64,000 nucleotides of DNA from Rhizobium sp. CCGE531 (GCF_003627795.1 NZ_CP032684.1:1527001-1591000), one strand, 5' to 3'; shown: positions 1 to 12,330, numbered from the stretch's first letter. The notes: generated by a model not told the origin, from the sequence alone. Numbers and translations are program-made.

Positions 1-40
1 ATGGAACAAAAAAGAAACATAACGAGTAAGGAGCGCGTAA

Positions 41-127
41 ATGACCGATATCATTCGAGACGTTGCAGCATTCACCTCCATCGTCATGTTCGTTGCCAGC
101 TTTTCCCTCATCATGATGGCGATGTGA
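41..127 (+). CDS. small single-span membrane protein (28 aa), hypothetical
   Basis: This short frame runs from ATG to TGA and encodes 28 residues. A charged N-terminus (MTDIIRDV) is followed by a mostly hydrophobic stretch ending LIMMAM, which would make one membrane span. An AAGGAG-type ribosome binding site lies about 8 bases before the ATG. A hairpin (TGCTCCC at 152-158 with GGGAGCA at 168-174) follows before dnaE. I do not recognise a family and infer no function. The support is the ribosome binding site and the amphipathic-then-hydrophobic composition; conservation is untested. Confidence 0.4.
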   Translation: MTDIIRDVAAFTSIVMFVASFSLIMMAM

Positions 128-244
128 GTTTTATCCCCTGTATGCACATGCTGCTCCCGCTTTTGATGGGAGCAACTTCTGGACTTTACGATCCGCAATG
201 TCGAAAATGCAGCCGATTCATTTGGGCATGCGGAAGGGTTTGAG

Positions 245-3739
<3,495 letters not shown>

Positions 3740-3760
3740 AGCGACTCCCGGAGAAGCGTT

Positions 3761-5032
3761 CTAGCCCTTCTTTCCGAGCGCGCCATTGTTGGTGATGGTG
3801 ATGAAATCGGTCTCGTTGCCGGTTTCAGGGCCAACGCCGGTGTCGGAAATCGTCAGCGAAGAACCGGCCGTCAGCAGATCCTCGATGCGGTGGCGGACAT
3901 CGTCGGGAATGGTGATGCGGCCAAGCGCCTGTCCGGCGGCATCGAGCGATTGCGATTGCTCTTCGCTAGTGATGCCGTACCGCTTCCTTGCCTGCTTGCT
4001 GAGATCTTCTTCGAGCGTCATGCCGAACCAGTCGGCCTTGCCGCTGATCCGGTCGATCGCGTTGGCGGTGAAGAAATGCACGCCGAGCGCCTCTTGCGGC
4101 TCGGCGATGATGGCGGGGCCTTCGAAGAGCGGCTTGAACTTCTGGCGGACCATGATCGCGCCGTTCGGCGGCTCGCCCTTGCCGGCGGCGGCATAAACAG
4201 CCTTCATCAGCGAGGGGCTGACGAGGCTGCCCGTCGCCGTGATATCATGCGCCTTCTTGAAATCTTCGATCGCTTGCACCGTTGCCGGCCCGAGCATGCC
4301 GTCGGGCGTTCCGGTGGTGAAGCCCATTCCGTTCAGGATGCCCTGGAGGTCGCGCACATTTTCGCGCAATCCGCGCCGGGTGATAAGGATGCTGAGCGGC
4401 GCCGGATCGGCAGGCGGCGTAACGGTTTCCTGTGCCTTCGGGATCCGGATCGAGGTCACATCGTTCGTCGCGACCTGCAGGGATTGCCCGTGCGGCAGAA
4501 AGCTCGCGGTCATCGGGCGCAGTTCGATACCGGAAAACAGCGCCGGTGGAGGTGCTGCCTGCGGCTGGAACAGCATTGCGCTCTCGAAAGGCTGCGGCAC
4601 CAGTGGCTGATTGGCGATGACGACATGCACGCCGCGCTCGGTCATCTGGTAGAGCATCTTGGCGAAAGCCTTCGGCATGCGCACGCAGCCGTGGGAAGCC
4701 GGATAGTTCGGAACCGAATTGGATTCGTGCAGCGCGATGCCTGACCAGGTCAGCCTTTGCATGAAGGGCATGGGCGCGGCCGAATAGAGGTTTGATTCGT
4801 GATAGACCTTCTTTTCCAGAATGGAGAAGATGCCGCTCGGTGTCGTATGTCCACGCTTGCCGGTCGAAACCTTCGAGGTCGCGATCACCTGGTCGCCATC
4901 AAAGACGGCAAGCGATTGCCTGTCCTTCGACACCACGATCTGCAGCGTGCGGCCATCCGGCGCGGCAAGAGAAGGATGTGATAGGGCGGTGGCCGACAAC
5001 AGCCCGAGCCCAAGCAACAAAAACGGTTTCAT
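3761..5032 (-). CDS. secreted L,D-transpeptidase with peptidoglycan-binding domain
   Basis: This is a predicted periplasmic enzyme that cross-links or modifies peptidoglycan through L,D-transpeptidation. The protein has 423 residues from the preferred start MKPFLLLGLGLLSA, which opens a typical signal peptide ending near PSLAAP. The YkuD catalytic domain covers about residues 30-145 and holds the family motif SHGCVRM at about 113-119 with its catalytic Cys. A PG_binding_1 repeat follows at about 220-285 (LQGILNGMGFTTGTPDGMLG). An upstream in-frame ATG at 5047 would add only five residues before the signal peptide. The next gene upstream encodes another wall-active enzyme (GH25). Confidence 0.88.
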   Translation of the reverse strand: MKPFLLLGLGLLSATALSHPSLAAPDGRTLQIVVSKDRQSLAVFDGDQVIATSKVSTGKRGHTTPSGIFSILEKKVYHESNLYSAAPMPFMQRLTWSGIALHESNSVPNYPASHGCVRMPKAFAKMLYQMTERGVHVVIANQPLVPQPFESAMLFQPQAAPPPALFSGIELRPMTASFLPHGQSLQVATNDVTSIRIPKAQETVTPPADPAPLSILITRRGLRENVRDLQGILNGMGFTTGTPDGMLGPATVQAIEDFKKAHDITATGSLVSPSLMKAVYAAAGKGEPPNGAIMVRQKFKPLFEGPAIIAEPQEALGVHFFTANAIDRISGKADWFGMTLEEDLSKQARKRYGITSEEQSQSLDAAGQALGRITIPDDVRHRIEDLLTAGSSLTISDTGVGPETGNETDFITITNNGALGKKG

Positions 5033-5225
5033 ATAGACACAAACCAAAACGCAATACTCGTGCCGCCAAGGTAGACTTCGAAGTTTAAGGAAGGCTTGCC
5101 GAAAGCGGTGGGCCGTCGCTCCAGTGAAGCCTGGGGCTGCCTTGTTGCGGCGAAATACAGAATCACCGGAACTGAGTGGTCAAACTCAGCTTCGGTGATG
5201 GGCTGAATGGTCGGACTTTGAAAGG

Positions 5226-6266
5226 TCAGCGAACGCTGGAGGCCACCCAGTTGTGCCAGTCCTGCTCGTTGCCATGAAAGGCGTTGAGGTCGATCTTGCC
5301 GTCGACGCCGTGGGAGACGCCGGAGCCGGAATATTGCCAGAACAGCCATTTCCGGCCCGGATAGACCTTGGACGGATGTTGGGCCACGGCGCGCAGCCAG
5401 AAGGGATAGTCAAGTAGTTCGCCGCTGAGATTGTCGCGATAGAAGTCCGGCGCGGTATAGACGATCGGACGCTGGCCGTAATGCCTCTCCAGCTTGTCCA
5501 TGAAGACCTGCATCTTGGCAAGCACCTGCTCGCGTGAAGGCCGGCGCTTGCAGCTCGACTCGCCGTTCCATTCCACGTCGATGACGGGTGGCAACGCCCC
5601 GGCTTCCTTCGGCACGTTGCGGATGAACCAATCGGCCTGCTCCCCGGCAGTCCGGCACCAATAGAAGAAGTGATAGGCGCCATGCTTCAGGCCGGCCTGT
5701 TGGGCGGCCCGCCAGTTCTTCCTGAACATCGGATCGAGATGATCGCCCCCGTCCGTCGCCTTGATGTAGACGAAGTTCGCACCCTGGGTGCGCAGCGTAT
5801 CCCAGTCGATCTCGCCCTGCCAGCGCGAGACGTCGACGCCATGCACGGCGAGTTTCCGGGGCGAGGTGGTCGAGCCGAAGTTGATCGGCTTGGCATCGCG
5901 GAAGCGGTGGCTATAGATCTGCATCGGCTGCTGCCGCATGGCGCGAGGCATGGGATTCGACGGCGCCAGCATGGCGAGCGGCCGCTGCAGCGGTACGGGA
6001 GTGTCGTCGCCGCCTTGTTCGGAGGGCAGAAATGCTTCCGGCCGGACATCCGCCGGCATTGCGGCTGCCAGGGCCTGCTGGCGCTCGACCCGCGAGACCG
6101 TTTCCCCGATTTCGACCGATGGCACCGGCCGGCTGCTCTTTGCGATGGAGCTGGTCATTTCCTTCGAAGGCGGGCTGGCTTGCGCGGCTTCGCGCTCACC
6201 TCGGGCGGCGCAGCCTGAGATCGTCAGGCAGGCGAAAAGAATGGTGGATACAGCCGATAGACGCAT
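5226..6266 (-). CDS. GH25 family lysozyme-like lipoprotein
   Basis: This is a predicted outer-envelope muramidase of glycoside hydrolase family 25 with 346 residues. The N-terminus is a lipoprotein signal with the lipobox LTISGC at about residues 14-19, so Cys19 would be lipidated. A linker rich in Pro and Ser follows. The GH25 domain begins around GVDVSRWQGEIDW and shows the catalytic acidic pair in VIDVEWNG, with YIKATDG and FWQYSGSG typical of the fold. The chosen start (MRLSAVST) places the signal peptide correctly; an ATG seven codons earlier is less likely. Two perfect palindromes lie 120-175 bases upstream (6386-6397 and 6425-6438). Confidence 0.87.
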   Translation of the reverse strand: MRLSAVSTILFACLTISGCAARGEREAAQASPPSKEMTSSIAKSSRPVPSVEIGETVSRVERQQALAAAMPADVRPEAFLPSEQGGDDTPVPLQRPLAMLAPSNPMPRAMRQQPMQIYSHRFRDAKPINFGSTTSPRKLAVHGVDVSRWQGEIDWDTLRTQGANFVYIKATDGGDHLDPMFRKNWRAAQQAGLKHGAYHFFYWCRTAGEQADWFIRNVPKEAGALPPVIDVEWNGESSCKRRPSREQVLAKMQVFMDKLERHYGQRPIVYTAPDFYRDNLSGELLDYPFWLRAVAQHPSKVYPGRKWLFWQYSGSGVSHGVDGKIDLNAFHGNEQDWHNWVASSVR

Positions 6267-6385
6267 AGGAACCCGTACGCAAAACACAATCGACGGCGGA
6301 TCCGCGCCGTTCGGAAGTTACAGAATCCAAGTCCTAATGGAAATTTACCAAAAAAGTTTGAATCCGAGCTTTCCGTCACAAAGAA

Positions 6386-6397
6386 TCACGCGCGTGA
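6386..6397. promoter_or_regulatory. perfect 12-base palindrome TCACGCGCGTGA
   Basis: This perfect palindrome lies between the stop of dinB and the start of the GH25 gene. It is nested in a wider inverted repeat, AATCACG at 6384-6390 and CGTGATT at 6398-6404. It looks like a dimeric-regulator operator, but no matching regulator is identified. Confidence 0.35.
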
Positions 6398-6424
6398 CGT
6401 GATTATCAGCTGCGTATTTTTATG

Positions 6425-6438
6425 TCACCGATCGGTGA
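6425..6438. promoter_or_regulatory. operator-like palindrome TCACCG-AT-CGGTGA (site A)
   Basis: This perfect 14-base palindrome is about 160 bases upstream of the GH25 lipoprotein gene and just past the dinB stop. The same half-sites with a 2-base spacer recur at 26145-26158, directly before a TetR-family gene, and at 62060-62073. The repeated intergenic use of one motif suggests one regulator; the TetR protein at 26177 is the inferred candidate. Confidence 0.5.
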
Positions 6439-6456
6439 TTTAATTTTAAGTCATTG

Positions 6457-7746
6457 TTATTTATGACGCTTGTCGCCGAATGTGTAACCGGTCTCGACCG
6501 TCTTGTTGCCGAATTTTTCTTTGAGCTTGTCCATGGCAGCTTCCACGGCGGCGCGCCGCGTCGCCTGTATGTCGATAAGATCGGGCGGGTCCGCGCGCTC
6601 CGCGTCGCCAAGATCGGTGACGCCAATGCCGATGAGGCGGAACTTCGTGCCGTCAGTCTCGTGTTCGAGCAGGCGCAGGCCGGTGCGGAAGATCCGGTCT
6701 GCAAGCTGGGTCGGATCTTCCAGGCGGCGGTTGCGCGTGCGGATCTTGAAGTCGGCGGTCTTCAGCTTGAGCACCACCGTCTGCCCGGCAGTGCCGCTGC
6801 GTTTCAGGCGCCGCGAAACCTTCTCCGAGAGATCGCGCAGGATCGCCACGAGATCGTCATGGCGTGAAATGTCTTCGAAGAAAGTCGTTTCGGAAGACAC
6901 GCTCTTTGCCGCTTCGTTCGGATGCACGGTGCGATCGTCGATGCCGCGGGCGAGACGGAAAAGCCGCTGCCCGATGACGCCGTAGCGACGCATGAGGTCG
7001 CCTTCCTCCATGGCCTGCAATTGGCCGATGGTGCGGATGCCGTCGCTCTCGAGCGTCGCCGCGAAAGCTTTGCCGACGCCCCAGATGATGGTGACGGGGC
7101 GCGGCTCCAGGAAAGAGAACGCCTCCTCGCGCCCGATGACGGAGAAGCCGCGTGGCTTCTGCAGGTCGGAGGCGACCTTGGCGAGGAACTTGCAATAGGA
7201 AAGGCCGACCGAGATGGTGATGCCGATTTCCTGTTCTACTTTCCGGGCGAATTTGGCGAGAATGCGTGCCGGCGGATCGTGATGAAGCCGCTGCGTGCCG
7301 TCGAGCTCCAGAAAGGCCTCATCGATCGAAAGCGGTTGCACCAACGGCGTCAGCTCTTGCATCATCCCTCGAACCTCCCGGCCGACGCGGACGTATTTCT
7401 CCATGTTCGGACGGATGACGACGGCGTTCGGGCAGGCTTCCAGCGCTTTGAACATCGGCATGGCGGAGCGCACCCCATGGATGCGGGCGATGTAGCAGGC
7501 GGTGGAGACGACGCCGCGTTTGCCGCCGCCGATGATGACAGGTTTGTCGGCCAGCTCCGGATTGTCGCGTTTTTCGATCGAGGCGTAAAAGGCGTCGCAG
7601 TCGATATGCGCCAGCGTCAATCCGTAGAGTTCGCGGTGATAGACGAGGCGAGGGCTGCCGCAGCTCCGACAGCGCGTTCGTGCGGCCGATTGCTCGCTCA
7701 AGCAATCGCGACAGAAACCTGAGATCTTGTCCGGCGCATTGGTCAT
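6457..7746 (-). CDS. dinB: DNA polymerase IV with N-terminal zinc-finger-like extension
   Basis: This is a Y-family translesion polymerase of 429 residues. The catalytic core opens with [19 protein letters not shown] and has the second acidic motif [11 protein letters not shown]. An extra N-terminal segment of about 40 residues contains two Cys-x2-Cys pairs (CRDC and CRSC), which E. coli DinB lacks and which look like a small zinc ribbon. The start MTNAPDK was chosen because it lies just upstream of that ribbon; earlier in-frame ATGs would run through the LexA-type box at 7754-7768. The gene should therefore be damage-induced. Confidence 0.93.
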   Translation of the reverse strand: MTNAPDKISGFCRDCLSEQSAARTRCRSCGSPRLVYHRELYGLTLAHIDCDAFYASIEKRDNPELADKPVIIGGGKRGVVSTACYIARIHGVRSAMPMFKALEACPNAVVIRPNMEKYVRVGREVRGMMQELTPLVQPLSIDEAFLELDGTQRLHHDPPARILAKFARKVEQEIGITISVGLSYCKFLAKVASDLQKPRGFSVIGREEAFSFLEPRPVTIIWGVGKAFAATLESDGIRTIGQLQAMEEGDLMRRYGVIGQRLFRLARGIDDRTVHPNEAAKSVSSETTFFEDISRHDDLVAILRDLSEKVSRRLKRSGTAGQTVVLKLKTADFKIRTRNRRLEDPTQLADRIFRTGLRLLEHETDGTKFRLIGIGVTDLGDAERADPPDLIDIQATRRAAVEAAMDKLKEKFGNKTVETGYTFGDKRHK

Positions 7747-7753
7747 TGAACGA

Positions 7754-7768
7754 GAACAAAAATTGAAC
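7754..7768 (-). promoter_or_regulatory. LexA/SOS box GAAC-N7-GAAC in front of dinB
   Basis: The sequence shows GAAC, seven bases, then GAAC, which is GTTC-N7-GTTC on the dinB strand. This is the direct-repeat SOS box known for alphaproteobacterial LexA. It ends 8 bases before the dinB start codon, a position suited to repression. It is an exact match to the published consensus form. Confidence 0.8.
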
Positions 7769-7829
7769 ATCGCTACTTTATGTTTTAAGCTTGTGAGTCT
7801 CAAGCTGGAAAACTGTCGGGGAGCAGGGC

Positions 7830-8408
7830 GTGCAGAATTTAAGCGTGCAACCATTAATGCCCGGTCGCTGGGACGATTTCGAGGTGCTTTTCGGGCCGAG
7901 TGGCGCCTGCTACGGATGCTGGTGTACCCATTTTCGCGTCCCGACGTCGCAACGCAAGACGATGGATGCGGCCGCCAAGAAGCGGTTCATGCAGGAGCGT
8001 GTCGCGGCAGGGCCGCCTCCCGGTCTTCTTGGCTATGTCGACGGGCAGCCGATCGCCTGGGTGCAGGTCGGCCCGCGCGCCGAGTTGCCGCAATGGAATT
8101 CGGCTAAAACCGTATCGCGCCCACTCGATCCGGCGGATGCGGAGGACAGCTCGATCTGGGCCGTCAGCTGCTTCTTCATGAATGCGCGCGATCGCGGCAA
8201 GGGACACAGCCATCGCATGCTCTCGGAGGCCGTCAACTTTGCCAAGGCATCCGGTGCGCGGCTGCTGGAGGGCTGTCCGATCGAGCGTACCAAGCAATCG
8301 AAATCCGTCGGCCTTTATGTGGGCTCGCAGCGCATATTCGAAGCAGCCGGATTTTCGGAGGTTGCCAAGCGCAAGGATGGCCGGCCGCTGATGCGCCTCA
8401 TCCTTTGA
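7830..8408 (+). CDS. GNAT family N-acetyltransferase
   Basis: This 192-residue protein has GNAT features. The acetyl-CoA-binding region is around [18 protein letters not shown] (about residues 116-133), an R/Q-x-x-G-x-G/A variant. The C-terminal strand pattern ([22 protein letters not shown]) is also typical. The N-terminus contains an unusual CYGCWC cluster. The start is GTG at 7830, preceded by a GGGGAGCAGGG stretch. It is divergent from dinB and shares its 80-base upstream region. The substrate is unknown. Confidence 0.8.
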   Translation: MQNLSVQPLMPGRWDDFEVLFGPSGACYGCWCTHFRVPTSQRKTMDAAAKKRFMQERVAAGPPPGLLGYVDGQPIAWVQVGPRAELPQWNSAKTVSRPLDPADAEDSSIWAVSCFFMNARDRGKGHSHRMLSEAVNFAKASGARLLEGCPIERTKQSKSVGLYVGSQRIFEAAGFSEVAKRKDGRPLMRLIL

Positions 8409-8438
8409 GATCGGGCTTTGAGATCGGGTTGGATTGCC

Positions 8439-9086
8439 TCAGCGCACGATATGGGCCTGGATCAATAGTGCCGCCTGGCTCCATTCGTTTGCTTCGGGGA
8501 TTCCCGTTGCGGCGGCTGGCGCCATGCGGTGGACGACGGAGTCCGGTTTGAGGTTGATCAGGAGGCATTCCGGAACATGTTCGCTGACCGAATGCAGATT
8601 ATGGGCCATGTCGTCGACGAAGGCGATGGGCATGGTGCGCTGTCGATGCAAGGATCGCACGATCGGCCCCTTCGGCTGCAACGATGCGAGCAGTGGATAG
8701 GCAAGATCGAGCCTGTCGAGCAGGCGGCGCCTCTGGGCCCAGAACTGTGGCGGCATGGCCGTGAGGAAGACGATATCGGCGTCTTTCGAGAATTCCCCAA
8801 GCGTATCGACAACGCGCTCGAAGGGGGTCTGCCATCGTTCCTGGGCCTCGAAGAAGACTTCGATCAGCCGGTGAACATCCCTTTCTTCCAGTGCGGAGCC
8901 ATTGTTCTTGGAGACGATGTTGCCCGTCAGCCGGAAAGAGCGTGGCAGGAATTCGTAGCCTTCGCCGTCGATGAAGGTCAGGAAAGGAGCAAAGAAATGC
9001 AAGACGACGTCGTCGACATCGCAGACGATCAGCGGCCGATCCCGCAGCCGGATATGCGATACGTCGAATTCGACCGGGGCATCCAT
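8439..9086 (-). CDS. HAD-like hydrolase family protein
   Basis: The 215-residue protein has the HAD nucleophile motif DVDDVV near residue 22 (LIVCDVDDVVLHFFAPF), a second motif with Thr in VFLTAMPPQFW, and a C-terminal acidic motif in IAFVDDMAHNLHSV. These suggest a cytosolic phosphatase-like enzyme of unknown substrate. The start MDAPVEF lies 2 bases after the stop of the DUF3572 gene, so the two form a tight operon. A longer N-terminal reading would be an Arg-rich overlap with that gene and is rejected. Confidence 0.78.
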   Translation of the reverse strand: MDAPVEFDVSHIRLRDRPLIVCDVDDVVLHFFAPFLTFIDGEGYEFLPRSFRLTGNIVSKNNGSALEERDVHRLIEVFFEAQERWQTPFERVVDTLGEFSKDADIVFLTAMPPQFWAQRRRLLDRLDLAYPLLASLQPKGPIVRSLHRQRTMPIAFVDDMAHNLHSVSEHVPECLLINLKPDSVVHRMAPAAATGIPEANEWSQAALLIQAHIVR

Positions 9087-9088
9087 GG

Positions 9089-9397
9089 TCAATATTCTCC
9101 AGACGCAAGGCCGGGTGGCGAAAAATGCGCCGACGCGGCGGCGACGGCCTCCGGTGGAATGCCGCTCGCCTCGCAAAAGGCCAGCAATGTCGGTTCATGG
9201 TTCATGAGGAAGTCGAGCATGCCGGCGAGAAAGGCGGGCTCATTGATGGCGTTGCGCACCTGTGCCGGCTCCACGCCGGTCAGCGCCAGGAAGCGGCCGA
9301 ACATATCCGATTCGTTGGCCAGCCAGCCGAGTACGGCAATCGCGGTCTCCTGCGGGTCGGCCGCATTCTTCTTCGGGTTCTTGAAGTTACTTTGCAT
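9089..9397 (-). CDS. DUF3572 family protein
   Basis: This 102-residue cytosolic protein matches the DUF3572 pattern seen in rhizobia: ETAIAVLGWLANESDMFGRF, then GVEPAQVR, then PAFLAGMLDFLMNHE. No function is established. It precedes the HAD-like gene with a 2-base gap and is divergent from divK. In rhizobial chromosomes as I remember them, this gene flanks divK-pleD, which agrees with the arrangement here. Confidence 0.85.
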   Translation of the reverse strand: MQSNFKNPKKNAADPQETAIAVLGWLANESDMFGRFLALTGVEPAQVRNAINEPAFLAGMLDFLMNHEPTLLAFCEASGIPPEAVAAASAHFSPPGLASGEY

Positions 9398-9528
9398 TTT
9401 GAAGGGTGAGTTACCTATTTTTCAACCAAATGCCGGTAGTTTGCGATTCAAGTATTTCTGGAATCGATTCCTCGCGACCCTATATTTCGAGAGAATGAAT
9501 GCAATACCGGATGCAGGGACAGCTTTCC

Positions 9529-9900
9529 ATGCCTAAGCAGGTAATGATTGTAGAAGACAATGAGCTCAATATGAAGCTCTTTCGCGATCTGATCGAGGCT
9601 TCCGGCTATACGACGATCCAGACCCGTAACGGCATGGAAGCGCTCGATCTCGCCCGCAAGCATCGTCCGGACCTGATCCTCATGGATATCCAGCTTCCGG
9701 AGGTTTCCGGCCTGGAAGTCACCAAATGGCTGAAGGAAGACGATGATCTCCATGTCATCCCCGTAATCGCGGTTACGGCATTCGCCATGAAGGGCGATGA
9801 GGAGCGTATTCGCCAGGGCGGATGCGAGGCCTATGTCTCGAAGCCGATTTCGGTGCCGAAATTCATTGAAACCATCAAGACCTATCTGGGCGACGCCTGA
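9529..9900 (+). CDS. divK: cell-division response regulator DivK
   Basis: This is a single-domain receiver of 123 residues. It shows the acidic pocket (VEDNE near residue 8), the phospho-acceptor Asp in [13 protein letters not shown] (about residue 53), the Thr of [11 protein letters not shown] and the Lys of AYVSKPIS. DivK relays signals from PleC and DivJ type kinases to the CtrA pathway in alphaproteobacteria. The start [11 protein letters not shown] fits the family length; a longer reading from 9499 is unlikely. pleD follows after 16 bases on the same strand, the usual divK-pleD pair. Confidence 0.95.
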   Translation: MPKQVMIVEDNELNMKLFRDLIEASGYTTIQTRNGMEALDLARKHRPDLILMDIQLPEVSGLEVTKWLKEDDDLHVIPVIAVTAFAMKGDEERIRQGGCEAYVSKPISVPKFIETIKTYLGDA

Positions 9901-9916
9901 TGATGGGGAAGAACTG

Positions 9917-11290
9917 ATGACCGCGCGTATCCTGGTAGTCGACGATGTCCCGGCCAACGTAAAGCTTCTGGAAGCACGGCTGCTTGCCGAATACTTCGAA
10001 GTGCTGACGGCGGAAGACGGTTTGAAGGCGCTCGCCGTTTGTGCGAACGCCCAGGTCGATCTCATCCTTCTCGATATCATGATGCCCGGCATGGACGGAT
10101 TTGAAGTGTGCGAACGCCTGAAATCGGATCCGCGCACGGCGCATATACCCGTCGTCATGGTTACCGCGCTCGACCAGCCGGCCGACCGTGTGCGCGGCTT
10201 GAAGGCCGGTGCCGACGACTTCCTGACGAAGCCGGTCAACGACCTGCAGCTTATTTCCCGCGTCAAGAGCCTTCTTCGCCTCAAGACGCTGAGCGACGAA
10301 CTGCATATGCGCAACGAGACCGCGCGCAATTTCGGTATCGACGATCTGTTTCGGGCCGGTGATGGCCGCGCCGACGAAGCAGGACAGGTGCTTCTGGTCG
10401 ATGGTCGTGCCAATTCGCAGGAGCGTATCATCCGTACGCTCAAGCCGATCGCCCAGGTTATCGCGATGTCCGATCCGCAGGCCGCCTTGTTCGAGGCGGC
10501 CGAGCGGCCTTTCGAACTTGTCATCGTGAATTCGAATTTCGAAGACTACGATCCGCTGCGGCTTTGCTCGCAGCTTCGCTCGCTGGAGCGCACGCGCTTC
10601 CTGCCGGTGCTGCTGGTAACGGAACAAGGCGCGGACGAGATGACCGTCCGTGCGCTGGACCTCGGCGTCAACGACTATATCGTCCGCCCCATCGATCCGA
10701 ACGAACTCGTCGCCCGCTGCCTCACTCAGATACGGCGCAAGCGCTATAACGACCGGTTGCGTGCCAGCGTGCAGCAGACCATCGAACTTGCCGTCACCGA
10801 CGCGCTCACCGGCCTGCACAACAGGCGATACCTGGACAATCACCTCAAGGTGCTTTTCGATCGGTCCCTGGCGCGGGGCCGGCCGCTTTCCGTCCTGATC
10901 ACCGACATAGATCGTTTCAAGACCGTCAACGACACCTATGGTCACGACGCCGGCGACGAGGTGTTGAAGGAGTTCGCGGCGCGCATCCGCTCAACGGTGC
11001 GTGGTGCTGATCTAGCTTGCCGTTACGGTGGCGAGGAATTCGTTGTCGTCATGCCGGATACAACAGCCGATATCGCGGCTGCGGTTGCCGAACGTCTGCG
11101 CGCTGCGGTAGAAAATATGCCGGTGAAATTGCGAGATAATGGTGTCGCTCTTAACATCACCGCATCCTTCGGTATTTCGTCTCGTTTGGACACAATCGAG
11201 GCGCCGGAGCAATTGATGAAGCAGGCTGATCTTGCGCTTTACGAAGCGAAAAGAGCGGGCCGCAACAGGGTGGTCGCCTCGGCTGCTTGA
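9917..11290 (+). CDS. pleD: response regulator / diguanylate cyclase PleD
   Basis: The 457-residue protein matches PleD in length and order. A first receiver domain (ILVVDDVPANVKLL, phospho-Asp in LILLDIMMPGMDG) is followed by a second, degenerate receiver at about 155-285. The GGDEF domain has signature RYGGEEF near residue 373. An RxxD inhibitory site (RGAD) sits five residues before GGEEF, so product inhibition by c-di-GMP is expected. The start at 9917 gives the family N-terminus and a GGGGAAG site 6 bases upstream. Confidence 0.95.
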   Translation: MTARILVVDDVPANVKLLEARLLAEYFEVLTAEDGLKALAVCANAQVDLILLDIMMPGMDGFEVCERLKSDPRTAHIPVVMVTALDQPADRVRGLKAGADDFLTKPVNDLQLISRVKSLLRLKTLSDELHMRNETARNFGIDDLFRAGDGRADEAGQVLLVDGRANSQERIIRTLKPIAQVIAMSDPQAALFEAAERPFELVIVNSNFEDYDPLRLCSQLRSLERTRFLPVLLVTEQGADEMTVRALDLGVNDYIVRPIDPNELVARCLTQIRRKRYNDRLRASVQQTIELAVTDALTGLHNRRYLDNHLKVLFDRSLARGRPLSVLITDIDRFKTVNDTYGHDAGDEVLKEFAARIRSTVRGADLACRYGGEEFVVVMPDTTADIAAAVAERLRAAVENMPVKLRDNGVALNITASFGISSRLDTIEAPEQLMKQADLALYEAKRAGRNRVVASAA

Positions 11291-11784
11291 CGGTAGCGGA
11301 TCGTTAAAGCGGAGATCACCTACTGATATTGAGGGTATTTTTCAAGTTTTGAACAGTGGTCAAAAAAAATTGTTCTCTGTTCCGCCGAGACGTATCGCCG
11401 CTGCATTGCTGCAACAAAAGGCCCGTACTTTTATTTAAAGTCGGCGCGAATACATACGCATTCGGAATAATCTTGAAATCTGGCCTTAATTTTATTCTAT
11501 AGCTGTGAATTGTTTGAAACTCCCCTACTGTATGCAAGTCGATAGGCGTGAGTTTAACTGAAAGTAATTTATATATTCTGATTTTCTTGAATATATGTAT
11601 TCGGATTTTTCCATCACCATAGGAATTAGATCTTTATTCCTTAAGCCTTCTTGATTTCGGATCGTTAAAACTATCGGACATTCTTTTGTCTCAAAGTCAT
11701 GAATTTTAACCATCCGAGCAGGCAGGTATTTTTTATCATTAAGAATTTGTTGATTTCCTTTCGATTTCGCGCGAATTTAGTCCA
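11291..11784. other. AT-rich intergenic region, no gene seen
   Basis: This stretch after pleD is clearly more AT-rich than its surroundings. The only long frame, 11525-11713 on the minus strand, has no ribosome binding site, no recognisable family and a biased Ile/Tyr/Lys composition, so I do not call it. The region ends at the structured RNA candidate. Confidence 0.5.
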
Positions 11785-11967
11785 GTACACAGACAGCCCG
11801 CAAGGGTTTCCAAGATACCCCATGATGCTCAGGTCCGCCGCATCTCCTGGGTCGTGGGGTCGGTCGGCTGGCAGGCAGAAAGAGAACGGTTCCTCGTGCC
11901 GTTTTGCAGGCTAGCCGGCCCCCAATTTAAAAACGCCGCTCTTCGTTCATCGAAGGCGGCGTTTTTT
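11785..11967 (+). ncRNA. candidate structured small RNA with its own terminator
   Basis: This plus-strand segment is unusually structured. ACCCCA pairs with TGGGGT around CAGG/CCTG, forming a first hairpin (about 11813-11860). GGCTGG pairs with CTAGCC, enclosing AACGG/CCGTT (about 11868-11918). An intrinsic terminator follows at 11930-11967. There is no credible coding frame. A weak TTGATT element lies at 11750-11755. I cannot assign an Rfam family; a long leader or trailer transcript is an alternative. Confidence 0.4.
11930..11967 (+). terminator. intrinsic terminator
   Basis: AACGCCGC and TCTTCG pair with CGAAG and GCGGCGTT across a short loop, with one bulged base, and a run of six T follows on the plus strand. 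It ends the candidate RNA or read-through from pleD. Confidence 0.75.
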
Positions 11968-12048
11968 CTTCTTCATCAGGGCCGTCAGCTTTTCAGCGCG
12001 GATGATGTGGCAAATTTAGATTATGCTTTGGAAATCGCCGGTAAAAGC

Positions 12049-12081
12049 AAAAAGGCGCGAACCCGTAGGTCGCGCCTTTTT
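12049..12081 (-). terminator. intrinsic terminator of rpmG (bidirectional form)
   Basis: AAAAAGGCGCGA and TCGCGCCTTTTT form a 12-bp stem with a 9-base loop, 22 bases past the rpmG stop. The T run exists in both directions, so it can also stop plus-strand transcripts. Confidence 0.85.
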
Positions 12082-12102
12082 GTAACCTGAGGTTTAGGAA
12101 GA

Positions 12103-12270
12103 TTACTTGATCTTCGTTTCCTTGAACTCGACGTGCTTCTTCGCGACCGGGTCGTATTTCGTCTTGGTCATCTTGTCCGTCATCGTACGGCTGTTCTTCG
12201 TCGTGACGTAGAAGAAACCAGTGTCGGCCGTCGACAGCAGCTTGATCTTGATAGTGGTAGCCTTGGCCAT
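12103..12270 (-). CDS. rpmG: 50S ribosomal protein L33
   Basis: This is a 55-residue L33 of the alphaproteobacterial type ([20 protein letters not shown] at the N-terminus, VEFKETKIK at the end). It lacks the Cys-x2-Cys pairs, so it is the zinc-independent form. It has its own promoter overlapping the end of the MFS gene, and a strong hairpin in the leader, described separately. Confidence 0.97.
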   Translation of the reverse strand: MAKATTIKIKLLSTADTGFFYVTTKNSRTMTDKMTKTKYDPVAKKHVEFKETKIK

Positions 12271-12297
12271 AGTCGTCCTGCCTTTAATAAAAATGAA

Positions 12298-12330
12298 CGC
12301 CGTGGACGGCCGGTGCGGGGGTCCACGGCG
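12298..12330 (-). terminator. leader hairpin / attenuator-like terminator upstream of rpmG
   Basis: CGCCGTGGAC and GTCCACGGCG form a perfect 10-bp stem with a 13-base loop. On the minus strand it is followed by TTCATTTTTATT. It lies 28 bases upstream of the rpmG start and downstream of the predicted rpmG promoter. It may terminate the MFS transcript, attenuate rpmG, or both. Confidence 0.6.

Noticed and set aside
11525..11713. 62-codon frame on the minus strand in the AT-rich gap after pleD
   Set aside because: It has no ribosome binding site, no family resemblance and a composition expected from AT-rich noncoding DNA.
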